Source: JAADHY01 sp964428935 (GTDB lineage Bacteria; Planctomycetota; Planctomycetia; Planctomycetales; Planctomycetaceae). Taken from it: DNA of 6,301 bases. The position numbers and the translations under genes were made by a program. Below, one piece after another: positions 1-6,301 of this stretch (the stretch's first letter is position 1; every line of letters starts with the position of its first letter). The stretch is from the NCBI GenBank assembly GCA_964428935.1, contig CAYSAG010000304.1, forward strand, positions 1 through 6,301, in the 5' to 3' direction. Below the pieces are notes generated by a model that made no database searches, had not been told where the DNA came from, and saw only the letters and a program-made list of their open reading frames with translations.

Positions 1-47
1 ATGAACCTCTCCCTTGCTGCGTGGCGTTGTTTCGAGTCGTGTTTCCC

Positions 48-83
48 TTGACGAGCCGCAACGTGCGGCCAGCGGGTGAGCCC
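48..83. repeat. Possible dispersed planctomycete-type intergenic repeat with hairpin
   Basis: The stretch contains GCCGCA (55-60), loop ACG (61-63) and TGCGGC (64-69), a perfect 6-bp stem. It is followed by a segment beginning CCAGCGGGTGAG. The whole resembles a short dispersed intergenic repeat that I remember from planctomycete genomes, where it often gives spurious peptides when translated. Seen: the inverted repeat. Remembered, not searched: the family resemblance. It could also simply be the transcription terminator of an upstream gene, although no T-run follows the stem. Confidence 0.4.
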
Positions 84-289
84 AAAACGCGGGTGGGACT
101 TGGTGGTGGGAGACCGGCGGCGCGGTCCGAGCGGACGCGGCCGCTCCAGCCGCTCCGCTTCCGCCGTCCGGGCCGTCTCGCGCCGGACGCGTCTGCGCCG
201 ACGACCGAACCGACGCGAACGCCGGTGTCCGCGCCGACCGACCGTTTCCATCTTGCCGTCTTGTGCGTCAGCGCCGCAAGCGTGCCGGG

Positions 290-306
290 CCGTCGGCTGC
301 CGACGG
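290..306. repeat. Perfect 17-base palindrome (possible operator or hairpin)
   Basis: CCGTCGGC, a single central T, then GCCGACGG: 8-base arms that are exact reverse complements. As RNA it could fold into a 7-bp stem with a 3-base loop. It lies about 235 bases upstream of the GH120 start in otherwise featureless DNA. The near-zero spacer suits a protein-binding dyad at least as well as a terminator, and no T-run follows on either strand. Function unknown. Confidence 0.45.
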
Positions 307-525
307 ACGTCTCGACGGTCGCGAACCCGGCCTCGCGGTCCAACTTTGACGCAGACAGTTGAGCCGCCGACCGGGCGTTGGTACGGTCCAAGTGCGGCGT
401 GGAGGGCGTGTGCGCGACGTGCGCTCGCACGGGCGGCGCCGACGGAGACGCAGCGGCTCGCGAAGGAACGTCCCCCCTGCCCGGCTCCACCACGACTCCA
501 CGAAGGCAACCAACCAAAAGAGATC

Positions 526-534
526 GGAGGAGGG
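526..534 (+). promoter_or_regulatory. Ribosome binding site of the GH120 gene
   Basis: GGAGGAGGG lies 6 bases upstream of the ATG at 541, a strong Shine-Dalgarno match at good spacing. It decides the start: the frame is open back to an ATG at 76, but that upstream part encodes a low-complexity arginine-rich stretch, whereas translation from 541 opens directly with a signal peptide. Confidence 0.85.
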
Positions 535-540
535 CTAGCC

Positions 541-2331
541 ATGCGGTGGGCAGTGGTTCTTCGAGCAACGACGTTGCTGGCAGTCGGCGTACTTGCAGCG
601 GTGCCGGCGGCTTGGTCGCGCGAGTTTCACGTGTCGGTCAACGGCGACGACTCGGCGGACGGCACGGCCGCTCACCCGTTCCGAACCATTAACCGCGCCG
701 CTGCGGTGGCTCAGCCGGGTGACGTGGTCACCGTTCACGCGGGCACGTACCGGGAATGGGTTCGTCCGCCACGCGGCGGAACGGGGGAAGACTCACGAAT
801 TGTCTACCGAGCGGCTCCGGGCGAGCAGGTCTTCGTCAAGGGGTCCGAACGGATTACGACGTGGCAGCGGGAAGGGGACGGGGTGTGGAAGGTCGAGCTG
901 CCGAACAGCTTTTTCGGCGACTACAATCCCTACGCGCTGACCCTTTCGGGCGGCTGGCTGCTGTACGGCCAATGGCACCACCGGGGCGACGTCTACCTGA
1001 ACGGCGAGGCTTTTTCCGAAAGACGAACGTTGGACGAAGTGCGCCGCTCACCGAACACCTGGTACTGCCAAGTCGACCAGACGACGACTCACATTTGGGC
1101 CAACTTCGGCCGCCACAACCCGAACCAGGAGCTGACGGAAATCAATGTGCGTGAAAGCGTCTTCATGCCGGAAGTGAGCGGGCTGGCGTACATTACCGTC
1201 GACGGCTTCCACTTTGCTCACTCGGCCGAGAACTGGGAGCCGCCCGGGTTGAGGTTGCAAATGGGAGCCGTCGGGCCCCGAATGGGCAAGTACTGGGTCA
1301 TTCAGAATTGCGTCGTCACGAACGCTCGTTGCGTCGGCATCGTCCTCGGACACGCTCCCGGCGTCGACTACAACGACATCGACGCCTTCGGCCACCACAT
1401 TGTCCGTAACAACGTGATTCGTCGGTGTGGCGAAGCGGGCATTGCCGGCCAGAAAGGCGCCACGCGTTCGTGGATTGTCGGCAATCTAATCGAAGACACG
1501 AACTACCGTCGCGAGTTCGGCGGCTGGGAGACGGCGGCCATTAAGTTCCACGAGTCGGTCGACGCGGTCATTGAAGGCAATTTGATTCGCCGCGTCCGTC
1601 ACCGGACCCACGGCGCTTTCGGCATTTGGCTGGACTGGGCCAACCAGGGAGCCCGCGTGTCGCGAAACCTCATTTACGACACCGAAACCGACGCCATTTT
1701 CCTGGAAATGGACCACGGTCCGATTCTGGTCGACAACAACATCGTGCTGGGCGGCGGTGTGCGAAGCAACTCCGAAGCCACCGTCTTCGCCCACAACTTG
1801 TTCGTCGACTGTCCGTTTTCCATGGTCGTCGACTTGCGGCGGCGGTCGCAGTTCTACAAACCGCACAGTCGAATCGTGGTGGGTCGAAAGCCGGGCGTCC
1901 ACCAGGACGACAAATGGTTCAACAACATTTTCGTTGGGCGCGGACTGGACAATGTGCCAACGGCTCCCGGCTACGCTTCCGACTTCAACGTTTTTCTGGC
2001 GGGAGCGCGCAAGAGCCGGTTTGGCGACGAGCACAGCGTGGTCGACGCCTTCCAGGTCGACCTGCGCAAGCAAGACCGTCCGCTCGGAGTCTTGCTGACC
2101 TTCCGCCTGAACGAGGCGGCTTTGCGCGTGCCTTGTCCCTGGGTGGACGCGAAGCTGGTGGGCGTCTTTCCAACCGTCGGCCAAACCCTGGAAGACCAGC
2201 ACGGCCGGCCGATTCGCGTGGACGTCGACTTTCTTGGCCGACTGCGAAAGCGTCCGCGGCCCGGACCGCTGGACGACCTGAAAGCCGGTGTGAACCGGCT
2301 TTCGTGGTCGCCGCTTCAGGCGGAGCGTTAA
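541..2331 (+). CDS. Exported GH120-family beta-helix glycoside hydrolase (beta-xylosidase XylC-like)
   Basis: This 596-residue protein probably removes xylose or a related sugar from oligosaccharides outside the cytoplasm. Residues 1-26 form a signal peptide (Arg near the N-terminus, hydrophobic core about 9-22, likely cleavage after Ala-Trp-Ser26). A DUF1565-like opening follows (about 29-75, with GTYREWV), then PNSFFGDYNPY, then a right-handed parallel beta-helix of Asn-rich coils (about 195-425). Motif order and wording match what I remember of Thermoanaerobacterium XylC, the GH120 founder: YREWV, KGSERI, PNSFFG, NPY, GDVYLNG, REF-G, WLDW and HGP-LVD. By that comparison Asp365 (in WLDW) is the likely nucleophile and Glu389 (in FLEMDHGP) the likely acid/base. 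XylC's Asp382 and Glu405 are 23 apart; here the gap is 24. The segment before GHHIVRNN is shorter than in XylC. The XylC form I recall has no signal peptide, so export is a difference. It stands alone and converges on the peptidase gene. Family is fairly sure; substrate is inferred. Confidence 0.85.
   Translation: MRWAVVLRATTLLAVGVLAAVPAAWSREFHVSVNGDDSADGTAAHPFRTINRAAAVAQPGDVVTVHAGTYREWVRPPRGGTGEDSRIVYRAAPGEQVFVKGSERITTWQREGDGVWKVELPNSFFGDYNPYALTLSGGWLLYGQWHHRGDVYLNGEAFSERRTLDEVRRSPNTWYCQVDQTTTHIWANFGRHNPNQELTEINVRESVFMPEVSGLAYITVDGFHFAHSAENWEPPGLRLQMGAVGPRMGKYWVIQNCVVTNARCVGIVLGHAPGVDYNDIDAFGHHIVRNNVIRRCGEAGIAGQKGATRSWIVGNLIEDTNYRREFGGWETAAIKFHESVDAVIEGNLIRRVRHRTHGAFGIWLDWANQGARVSRNLIYDTETDAIFLEMDHGPILVDNNIVLGGGVRSNSEATVFAHNLFVDCPFSMVVDLRRRSQFYKPHSRIVVGRKPGVHQDDKWFNNIFVGRGLDNVPTAPGYASDFNVFLAGARKSRFGDEHSVVDAFQVDLRKQDRPLGVLLTFRLNEAALRVPCPWVDAKLVGVFPTVGQTLEDQHGRPIRVDVDFLGRLRKRPRPGPLDDLKAGVNRLSWSPLQAER
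2281..2302. terminator. Hairpin inside the 3' end of the GH120 gene, possible bidirectional terminator
   Basis: AAAGCCGG (2281-2288), loop TGTGAA, CCGGCTTT (2295-2302): a perfect 8-bp stem with a 6-base loop, with A's on one side and T's on the other, so it reads the same way on both strands. It ends 27 bases before the stop codon and encodes part of LKAGVNRLS. The T-run is only three bases, so intrinsic termination would be weak. It may be chance in coding DNA. Confidence 0.3.
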
Positions 2332-2340
2332 ATAGGTCCT

Positions 2341-2356
2341 CGCTGCGACCGCAGCG
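2341..2356. terminator. GC-rich hairpin just after the GH120 stop codon
   Basis: CGCTGC (2341-2346), loop GACC, GCAGCG (2351-2356): a perfect 6-bp all-GC stem that starts 9 bases after the TAA. Its position suits a transcript end for the GH120 gene and, read from the other strand, for the convergent peptidase gene. No T-run follows, so it may instead stabilise RNA ends or belong to the adjacent repeat-like stretch. Confidence 0.4.
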
Positions 2357-2360
2357 GCAC

Positions 2361-2390
2361 ACTAACCCGGAGCGTCAGCGAGGAGCGTCG
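2361..2390. repeat. Possible dispersed planctomycete-type intergenic repeat
   Basis: The stretch carries AACCCGGAGCGTCAGCGAGG, which translates as NPERQRG in one frame. I remember this peptide string from many spurious planctomycete ORFs, which suggests a dispersed intergenic repeat rather than a gene. It sits in the 236-bp spacer between two convergent genes, directly after the 2341-2356 hairpin. The rest of the spacer (to 2567) shows only short dyads, such as GTTCC-C-GGAAC at 2449-2459 and a 5-bp stem at 2538-2553, and no gene. Family membership is from memory. Confidence 0.45.
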
Positions 2391-2567
2391 TTTCGCCACC
2401 CGAGGCGCTTCGGTTCCCCCGTGGTCCCTTTAACGGCTGCGACGTCCGGTTCCCGGAACAAGCGGGACCGCTCGCGGACCGACGGTCTTCACGCCGGTGC
2501 AGCGCAGCCTGGACGGAAGCCGGCTCGTTGGGGCAGTCCAGCCAACTCGCTGGCGCTGTGCGTCGAC

Positions 2568-5500
2568 TCAGACCGCGTCCAGCTCGTCCAGCAGTTCGGG
2601 GCTGAGCGTGAAGGTTTCGTCGATTTCGGAGGCCGAGCCGACAACGGTGTCGGTGCCCAGGTTGCCGGCCAGTGTGTCGCGTCCGGCCTGTCCTTTCACC
2701 AAGTCGTTGCCGTCGCCGCCCAAGACCACGTCGTTCCCGAAGTTGCCGAACAGCAGGTCGTTTCCGTCGCCTCCCAGAATGGTCTCGTCTTCGTTTCCGC
2801 CGACGACGGTGTCGTCTCCGTCGCCGCCGTTGATGGCGTTGGCGCCGGCGTCGCCTTGAATGGAGTCGTTGCCGTCGCCGCCGAGGAGCGTGTCGTTGCC
2901 AATGGAGTCGACCAGCGTGTCGTCTCCGTCACCTCCGCGGACGACGTCGTGTCCCCCCTGTCCTTTCAGGTAGTCGTTGTCGGCGCCGCCGTCGAGGTCG
3001 TCGTTGCCGGCGCCGCCGAAGAGCGAGTCGTCACCCAAGCCGCCGTGGAGCGTGTCGTTGCCACCCAGCCCGTCGCCCAGCAGGTCGTTGCCGTCGCCGC
3101 CGAGCAGCGAGTCGTCACCGGCGTCGCCGAGGACCGTGTCGTCGCCGGCCTGGCCGTCCAGCGTGTCATTGCCGTCGCCGCCGAGCAGCGAGTCGCCGCC
3201 CTGGCCGCCCAGAACGCTGTCCGCGCCGCCGGAGCCGTCGACCGTGTCCGAACCGTCACCGCCGTCGACCTGGTCGTCACCGTCACCGGCCGTCAACGAG
3301 TCGGCTCCGTAGCCGCCCAGCAGCGTGTCGGCCGACGGGCTGCCCACCAGCGTGTCGTTGCCGGCGCCGCCGTCCAACAACAACCGCACGCCGCCCAAGT
3401 CGGCTCCCGTCGCCAGCAACTGGTCGTCGCCCGAGCCGCCCAGGACGGTCAGAGGAACCGGGGCGACGCCGTCCAGGTCGCCCACCAGCACGGCGTCGTT
3501 GCCCGCGCCGGCCGCCACTACGACCGGCGTGAACGCGGTGCCCTCGACCGTCAGCGACGAGGTTCCGGTGCTCACCACCAGCAGACCGTTGTTTTGGTAA
3601 ACGACGACGGCGTCCGAGCCGCTCGTTCCGCGGAACTCCACGCGGTCCGAGCTTTCGTTTTGCCGGACCACGTCGTGTCCGCTCCGCGCGTCGCCGACCA
3701 GCGTGTCGTTGCCGTCGCCGCCGACCAACGTGTCACCGCTGCCGCCCTGTCCCTTCACGTAGTCGTTGCCGCTGCCGCCGTCCAACCAGTCGGCGCCGCC
3801 GCTGCCGAACAGCGCGTCGTCGCCGTCCTCGCCCTCCAGCGTGTCCCGTCCGCCGCTGCCGACCAGCGTGTCGTTGCCGTCACCGCCTTGGACGAGGTCC
3901 GGGCCGGAACCGCCGCCCACAATCCAGTCGGCTCCCCCTTCGCCGTACAGTTCGTCTCCGCCGCCCTGGCCGTACAGCGTGTCCGGGTCGTCGCCGCCCC
4001 AGACCGTGTCACGACCGCCGTCGGCAAAGACCCAGTCGGAGCCGGCTCCGGCCAACACCCAGTCGTTGCCCAAACCGGCCAGAATGGTGTCGTCCGAGTC
4101 GCCGGCCAGAATGGTGTCGTTGCCGCCTTCACCGATTAGCGAGTCGCTCTCGAACGACCCCGCTCCACCGCCTCCCGGCGGAGCCAACGGCGTCGACGCC
4201 GACGGGAATGGGTCGGCCGCCGCCATGTTCACCTGGTAGCCCAAGTCGGCAAACTGAGCCACGGTGATTCGGCTGAGCGGGTTGGTGAGCCCGACTTCGA
4301 GCTGGCTGGTCATCAGTTCGTTCGTCAGTACGCTCTCACGCCAGTGCGAGTCGACGACGTCGGAGCCGCCCGTGGCCTGGACCGGCACACCCGGTTCACT
4401 CACACCAAACGCCGCCCGGTACTCGGCCGTCGCCAGCGGGCCGACGAACCGGGGGTCGGTTCCGCCCTGCGAGGCCGGGTTCTGCAACAGCCCCTTCTGC
4501 TGCCACAGCGTGCCGAAGCCGAGTACGTGAGCCATTTCGTGCTGGACGGTCAGCTCGAGCATGCCCGTCGACTCAATCTGTGGCAGGTCGGCCGAGTCAA
4601 TGACGATTGTTCCAAAGGCCGGCAGCAGCGTGGTGGGACGAACCGACAGCAGGTCGGGCGACGACTGAGCCGTCACGCCGCCCACGCCGTCAATCGGCTC
4701 CACCGAGACGACAATCAACACGTCGTCGACCAGCCCCACGCCGGGCACCGACTGGTCCGGCAAGTCGCCGACAATGACCTGCTCCCAACGCTGCTCGGCC
4801 GCCGCAATGGCCGCCTGCTGGTCTGGGGTGAACGTCCCGGAGAGCACCGTGACAATGTCGAACTGCGACACGGGCTGGACCACGTCGTCGGTGACAATGG
4901 TCACCAGAGCCTGCGGGTCGGCCAGAATGGCCCCCGTCGCCGACGTCAGGTTCACGAAGAACACCTCGTCGGACTCGATTTCCGTGTCGCCGTTGACCAG
5001 CACGGTCAGTGTTTGCGAGGTCTGTCCGGGAGCGAACGAGACGCTGCCGCTGGCCGCCACGTAGTCCGTGCCCGCCACCGCCGTGCCGTCGGCCGTGGAG
5101 AAGTTCACCACGACGGGACTGGTGCTGGGCGCGGAGAGGGTGAGCGTCACCTGGACGCCGGTCGTGCTGCTGTCGCCCTCCACCACCGACACGTCCGACA
5201 CCGTCACGAACGGCGGGTTGGGGCCGTCGTCGTCGACAATGGCTGCCGTGGCTTGCGAGTCGACCAGCGTGGCGCCGACGGCGTTCGACAAGTTCAACTG
5301 GAACGTCTCAATCGACTCGTTCGTTGTGTCGGGCAGACCGGGCACCACCAGCAGCTTCTGGGTTTCGCCCGGAAGGAAGGTGAGCGTTCCGGAGGTCGGT
5401 GCGTAGTCCAGCCCGGCCGTGGCCGTGCCGTCGGACGTGGCGTAGTCGACCGTCACCACCTGCGACGCCGGCTCCGACAAGTGCACGGCAAACACGGCCG

Positions 5501-6301
5501 ACGGAATTTGCACGGCCGTGACGCCGTTGAGCAGCACCGTGGCGCTGTGAGACAGCGCGTTGGCGGTGGCCAGGTCCACGTCGCCGTCGCCGTCCACGTC
5601 GCCCGTCAAAATGGCCACCGGGTCGTCAATGGAACCGTCGAGCAAGTATTGGGGAGCTCCGAAGCTGCCCGGGCCGGTTCCGAAGAACAGCACAATGCCG
5701 TCCTGAGCCGTGTCGCCGGTCGTGTTGGAAACCACGACGGCCAGGTCGAGGTCGCCGTCGGCGTCCAGGTCCGCCACCGCGACGGCCGTCGGGTTCTCAC
5801 GCTGCAGGCTGAGCGACGTGGCCGTAAACGCCCCCGCTCCGTCGTTCGTCAGCACGACCACCTGGTCCGAACCGGTGACGTTGCTGACCGGCACCACCAG
5901 GTCTACGTCGCCGTCGCCGTCAATGTCGACCGGAAAAATGTCTTCCGGCTGACCCGGGACGGCCACGTTGGTCGGCGCCTGAAACTGACCGTTGCCGTTG
6001 TTGAGCATGACCGAGACGTTGTTGGTGGACCCACCGTTGCCAATGATGAGGTCCACGTCGTTGTCGCCGTCCACGTCGGCACCGGCAATGACCGTCGGAG
6101 CGTTCCCCGAAGCCACGTTGTTGGCGGCGGCAAACGTGCCGTTGCCGTTGTTGAGCAAGATGGAAACGTTGTTGGAGCCGTTGTTGGTGACGGCCAGGTC
6201 GACGTCGCCGTCGTTGTCCAGGTCGCCGGCGAACACGTCTTGCGGAGCGGTGCCGGCGGCCAGGTTCGTGGCCGGTGCGAAAGTGCCGTCGCCGTTGTTC
6301 A
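2568..6301 (-). CDS. Large secreted leishmanolysin-like (M8) metallopeptidase with FG-GAP, Calx-beta and RTX repeats, 5' end missing
   Basis: Partial gene: the frame stays open through 6301 and already reads LNNGDGTF-like FG-GAP sequence there, so the GTG at 6236 is not the true start. Residues here are counted from that GTG; the stop is TGA at 2568-2570. Order: five FG-GAP/VCBS repeats with DxDxDGDxD calcium loops starting at 5, 54, 104, 156 and 213; two Calx-beta domains (about 239-338 and 342-452); a peptidase (about 459-671); a Pro/Gly linker; RTX nonapeptides (about 699-1205) broken by a non-RTX segment at 853-931; and an acidic tail ending LDELDAV. The peptidase has HEMAH (566-570), a third His at 631 in SHW and a Met-turn at Met642 in ELMTS. 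The third-His-to-Met distance of 11 equals leishmanolysin's His334-Met345. It probably cleaves extracellular protein. RTX repeats usually mean type I secretion and calcium-driven folding outside the cell; no transporter gene is visible here. Confidence 0.9.
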   Translation of the reverse strand, partial: NNGDGTFAPATNLAAGTAPQDVFAGDLDNDGDVDLAVTNNGSNNVSILLNNGNGTFAAANNVASGNAPTVIAGADVDGDNDVDLIIGNGGSTNNVSVMLNNGNGQFQAPTNVAVPGQPEDIFPVDIDGDGDVDLVVPVSNVTGSDQVVVLTNDGAGAFTATSLSLQRENPTAVAVADLDADGDLDLAVVVSNTTGDTAQDGIVLFFGTGPGSFGAPQYLLDGSIDDPVAILTGDVDGDGDVDLATANALSHSATVLLNGVTAVQIPSAVFAVHLSEPASQVVTVDYATSDGTATAGLDYAPTSGTLTFLPGETQKLLVVPGLPDTTNESIETFQLNLSNAVGATLVDSQATAAIVDDDGPNPPFVTVSDVSVVEGDSSTTGVQVTLTLSAPSTSPVVVNFSTADGTAVAGTDYVAASGSVSFAPGQTSQTLTVLVNGDTEIESDEVFFVNLTSATGAILADPQALVTIVTDDVVQPVSQFDIVTVLSGTFTPDQQAAIAAAEQRWEQVIVGDLPDQSVPGVGLVDDVLIVVSVEPIDGVGGVTAQSSPDLLSVRPTTLLPAFGTIVIDSADLPQIESTGMLELTVQHEMAHVLGFGTLWQQKGLLQNPASQGGTDPRFVGPLATAEYRAAFGVSEPGVPVQATGGSDVVDSHWRESVLTNELMTSQLEVGLTNPLSRITVAQFADLGYQVNMAAADPFPSASTPLAPPGGGGAGSFESDSLIGEGGNDTILAGDSDDTILAGLGNDWVLAGAGSDWVFADGGRDTVWGGDDPDTLYGQGGGDELYGEGGADWIVGGGSGPDLVQGGDGNDTLVGSGGRDTLEGEDGDDALFGSGGADWLDGGSGNDYVKGQGGSGDTLVGGDGNDTLVGDARSGHDVVRQNESSDRVEFRGTSGSDAVVVYQNNGLLVVSTGTSSLTVEGTAFTPVVVAAGAGNDAVLVGDLDGVAPVPLTVLGGSGDDQLLATGADLGGVRLLLDGGAGNDTLVGSPSADTLLGGYGADSLTAGDGDDQVDGGDGSDTVDGSGGADSVLGGQGGDSLLGGDGNDTLDGQAGDDTVLGDAGDDSLLGGDGNDLLGDGLGGNDTLHGGLGDDSLFGGAGNDDLDGGADNDYLKGQGGHDVVRGGDGDDTLVDSIGNDTLLGGDGNDSIQGDAGANAINGGDGDDTVVGGNEDETILGGDGNDLLFGNFGNDVVLGGDGNDLVKGQAGRDTLAGNLGTDTVVGSASEIDETFTLSPELLDELDAV
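2622..4142 (-). repeat. 27-bp tandem coding repeats (RTX nonapeptide array, two blocks)
   Basis: About forty degenerate 27-bp units encode GGxGxDxLx-type calcium-binding nonapeptides, such as GGDGNDTLV. The codons are so uniform that DNA repeats appear: a 25-base exact match at 3090-3114 and 3171-3195 lies 81 bp (three units) apart, and the GGDGND codon string recurs at 2703, 2865, 3084 and 3705. The array is split by a non-RTX insert at 3444-3680. The same repeats keep other frames free of stops and create long false ORFs on the opposite strand. Confidence 0.9.
5523..6301 (-). repeat. FG-GAP/VCBS repeat block at the N-terminal side of the peptidase protein
   Basis: Five full repeats plus the end of a sixth at the window edge, each about 49-57 residues, carry a calcium-loop signature (DLDNDGDVDL, DVDGDNDVDL, DIDGDGDVDL, DLDADGDLDL, DVDGDGDVDL) and most have an LNNGNGTF-like turn. 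In integrin-like folds such blades form a beta-propeller of about seven, so at least one or two more blades are expected beyond 6301. The likely role is binding a surface, glycan or partner protein. Confidence 0.85.

Larger units (their letters stand above)
1..540. other. Upstream non-coding region without a convincing gene
   Basis: This stretch of over 500 bases is open in several frames only because it is GC-rich. The translations are arginine- and proline-rich, low in complexity, and show no domain or fold. A short frame from base 1 ends in TGA at 49-51 and could be the tail of a gene lying to the left, but 16 residues cannot support that. The region holds a repeat-like stretch with a 6-bp hairpin (48-83), a 17-base perfect palindrome (290-306), and the ribosome binding site of the GH120 gene at its right end. 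TTGACG occurs at 48-53 and 346-351, but neither has a plausible -10 box at normal spacing, so no promoter is called. Confidence 0.7.

Noticed and set aside
21..362. 113-residue frame on the plus strand
   Set aside because: The composition is that of non-coding GC-rich DNA, it crosses the repeat-like stretch and palindrome, and it has no ribosome binding site or recognisable motif.
346..387. Possible promoter with TTGACG at 346 and TACGGT at 382
   Set aside because: The spacing is about 30 bases, far from the usual 16-18, and the -10 match is poor.
76..540. N-terminal extension of the GH120 frame by 155 residues
   Set aside because: It is low-complexity and Arg/Pro-rich with no domain, and would bury a clear signal peptide. 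The strong ribosome binding site at 526-534 fixes the start at 541.
1486..2202. 238-residue minus-strand frame antisense to the GH120 gene
   Set aside because: It reads fairly protein-like, but it is the complement of a well-supported beta-helix coding region with strong codon bias, and has no start signal or known motif.
1626..4139. 837-residue plus-strand frame
   Set aside because: It overlaps the end of the GH120 gene in another frame and then runs antisense to the RTX array. Its repetitive Val/Ala/Arg sequence is the mirror of 27-bp coding repeats that contain no stops in this frame.
2622..4142. CRISPR-like array because of regular short repeats
   Set aside because: The periodicity is 27 bp, in frame and coding for RTX nonapeptides, with no unique spacers between conserved repeats.
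2568..6236. Taking GTG at 6236 as the true start of the peptidase gene
   Set aside because: The same frame remains open to the window edge and encodes further FG-GAP sequence; a start here would cut a repeat in half and leave no signal.

Overview
This is a GC-rich bacterial window holding two convergent protein-coding genes. The likely source is a planctomycete or a similar large-genome environmental bacterium. The basis for that is the architecture of the secreted proteins and two intergenic stretches (48-83 and 2361-2390) that resemble dispersed repeats I remember from planctomycete genomes. That resemblance is from memory and was not searched.

Layout: 1-540 is a long upstream region with no convincing gene. 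It holds two dyad-symmetric elements and ends in a strong ribosome binding site. 541-2331 (+) encodes an exported right-handed beta-helix protein that I recognise as glycoside hydrolase family 120 (GH120, beta-xylosidase XylC-like), with both expected catalytic acids present. 2332-2567 is the convergent intergenic spacer, with a hairpin and a repeat-like stretch. 2568-6301 (-) is the 3' part of a very large secreted protein whose start lies beyond the right edge. From N to C it reads: FG-GAP/VCBS repeats, two Calx-beta domains, a leishmanolysin-like (M8) zinc metallopeptidase with a complete set of metal ligands, then a long array of RTX calcium-binding nonapeptides and a short acidic tail.

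The two genes point at each other and nothing links them functionally, beyond both acting outside the cytoplasm on polymers (xylo-oligosaccharides or related glycans, and protein). The most distinctive points are the RTX-tailed M8 peptidase architecture, a marked depletion of GAT/ATC and GATC across the whole window that produces odd codon use, and the cluster of dyad elements in the non-coding DNA. I see no RNA gene, CRISPR array, insertion sequence or clearly new multi-gene system.
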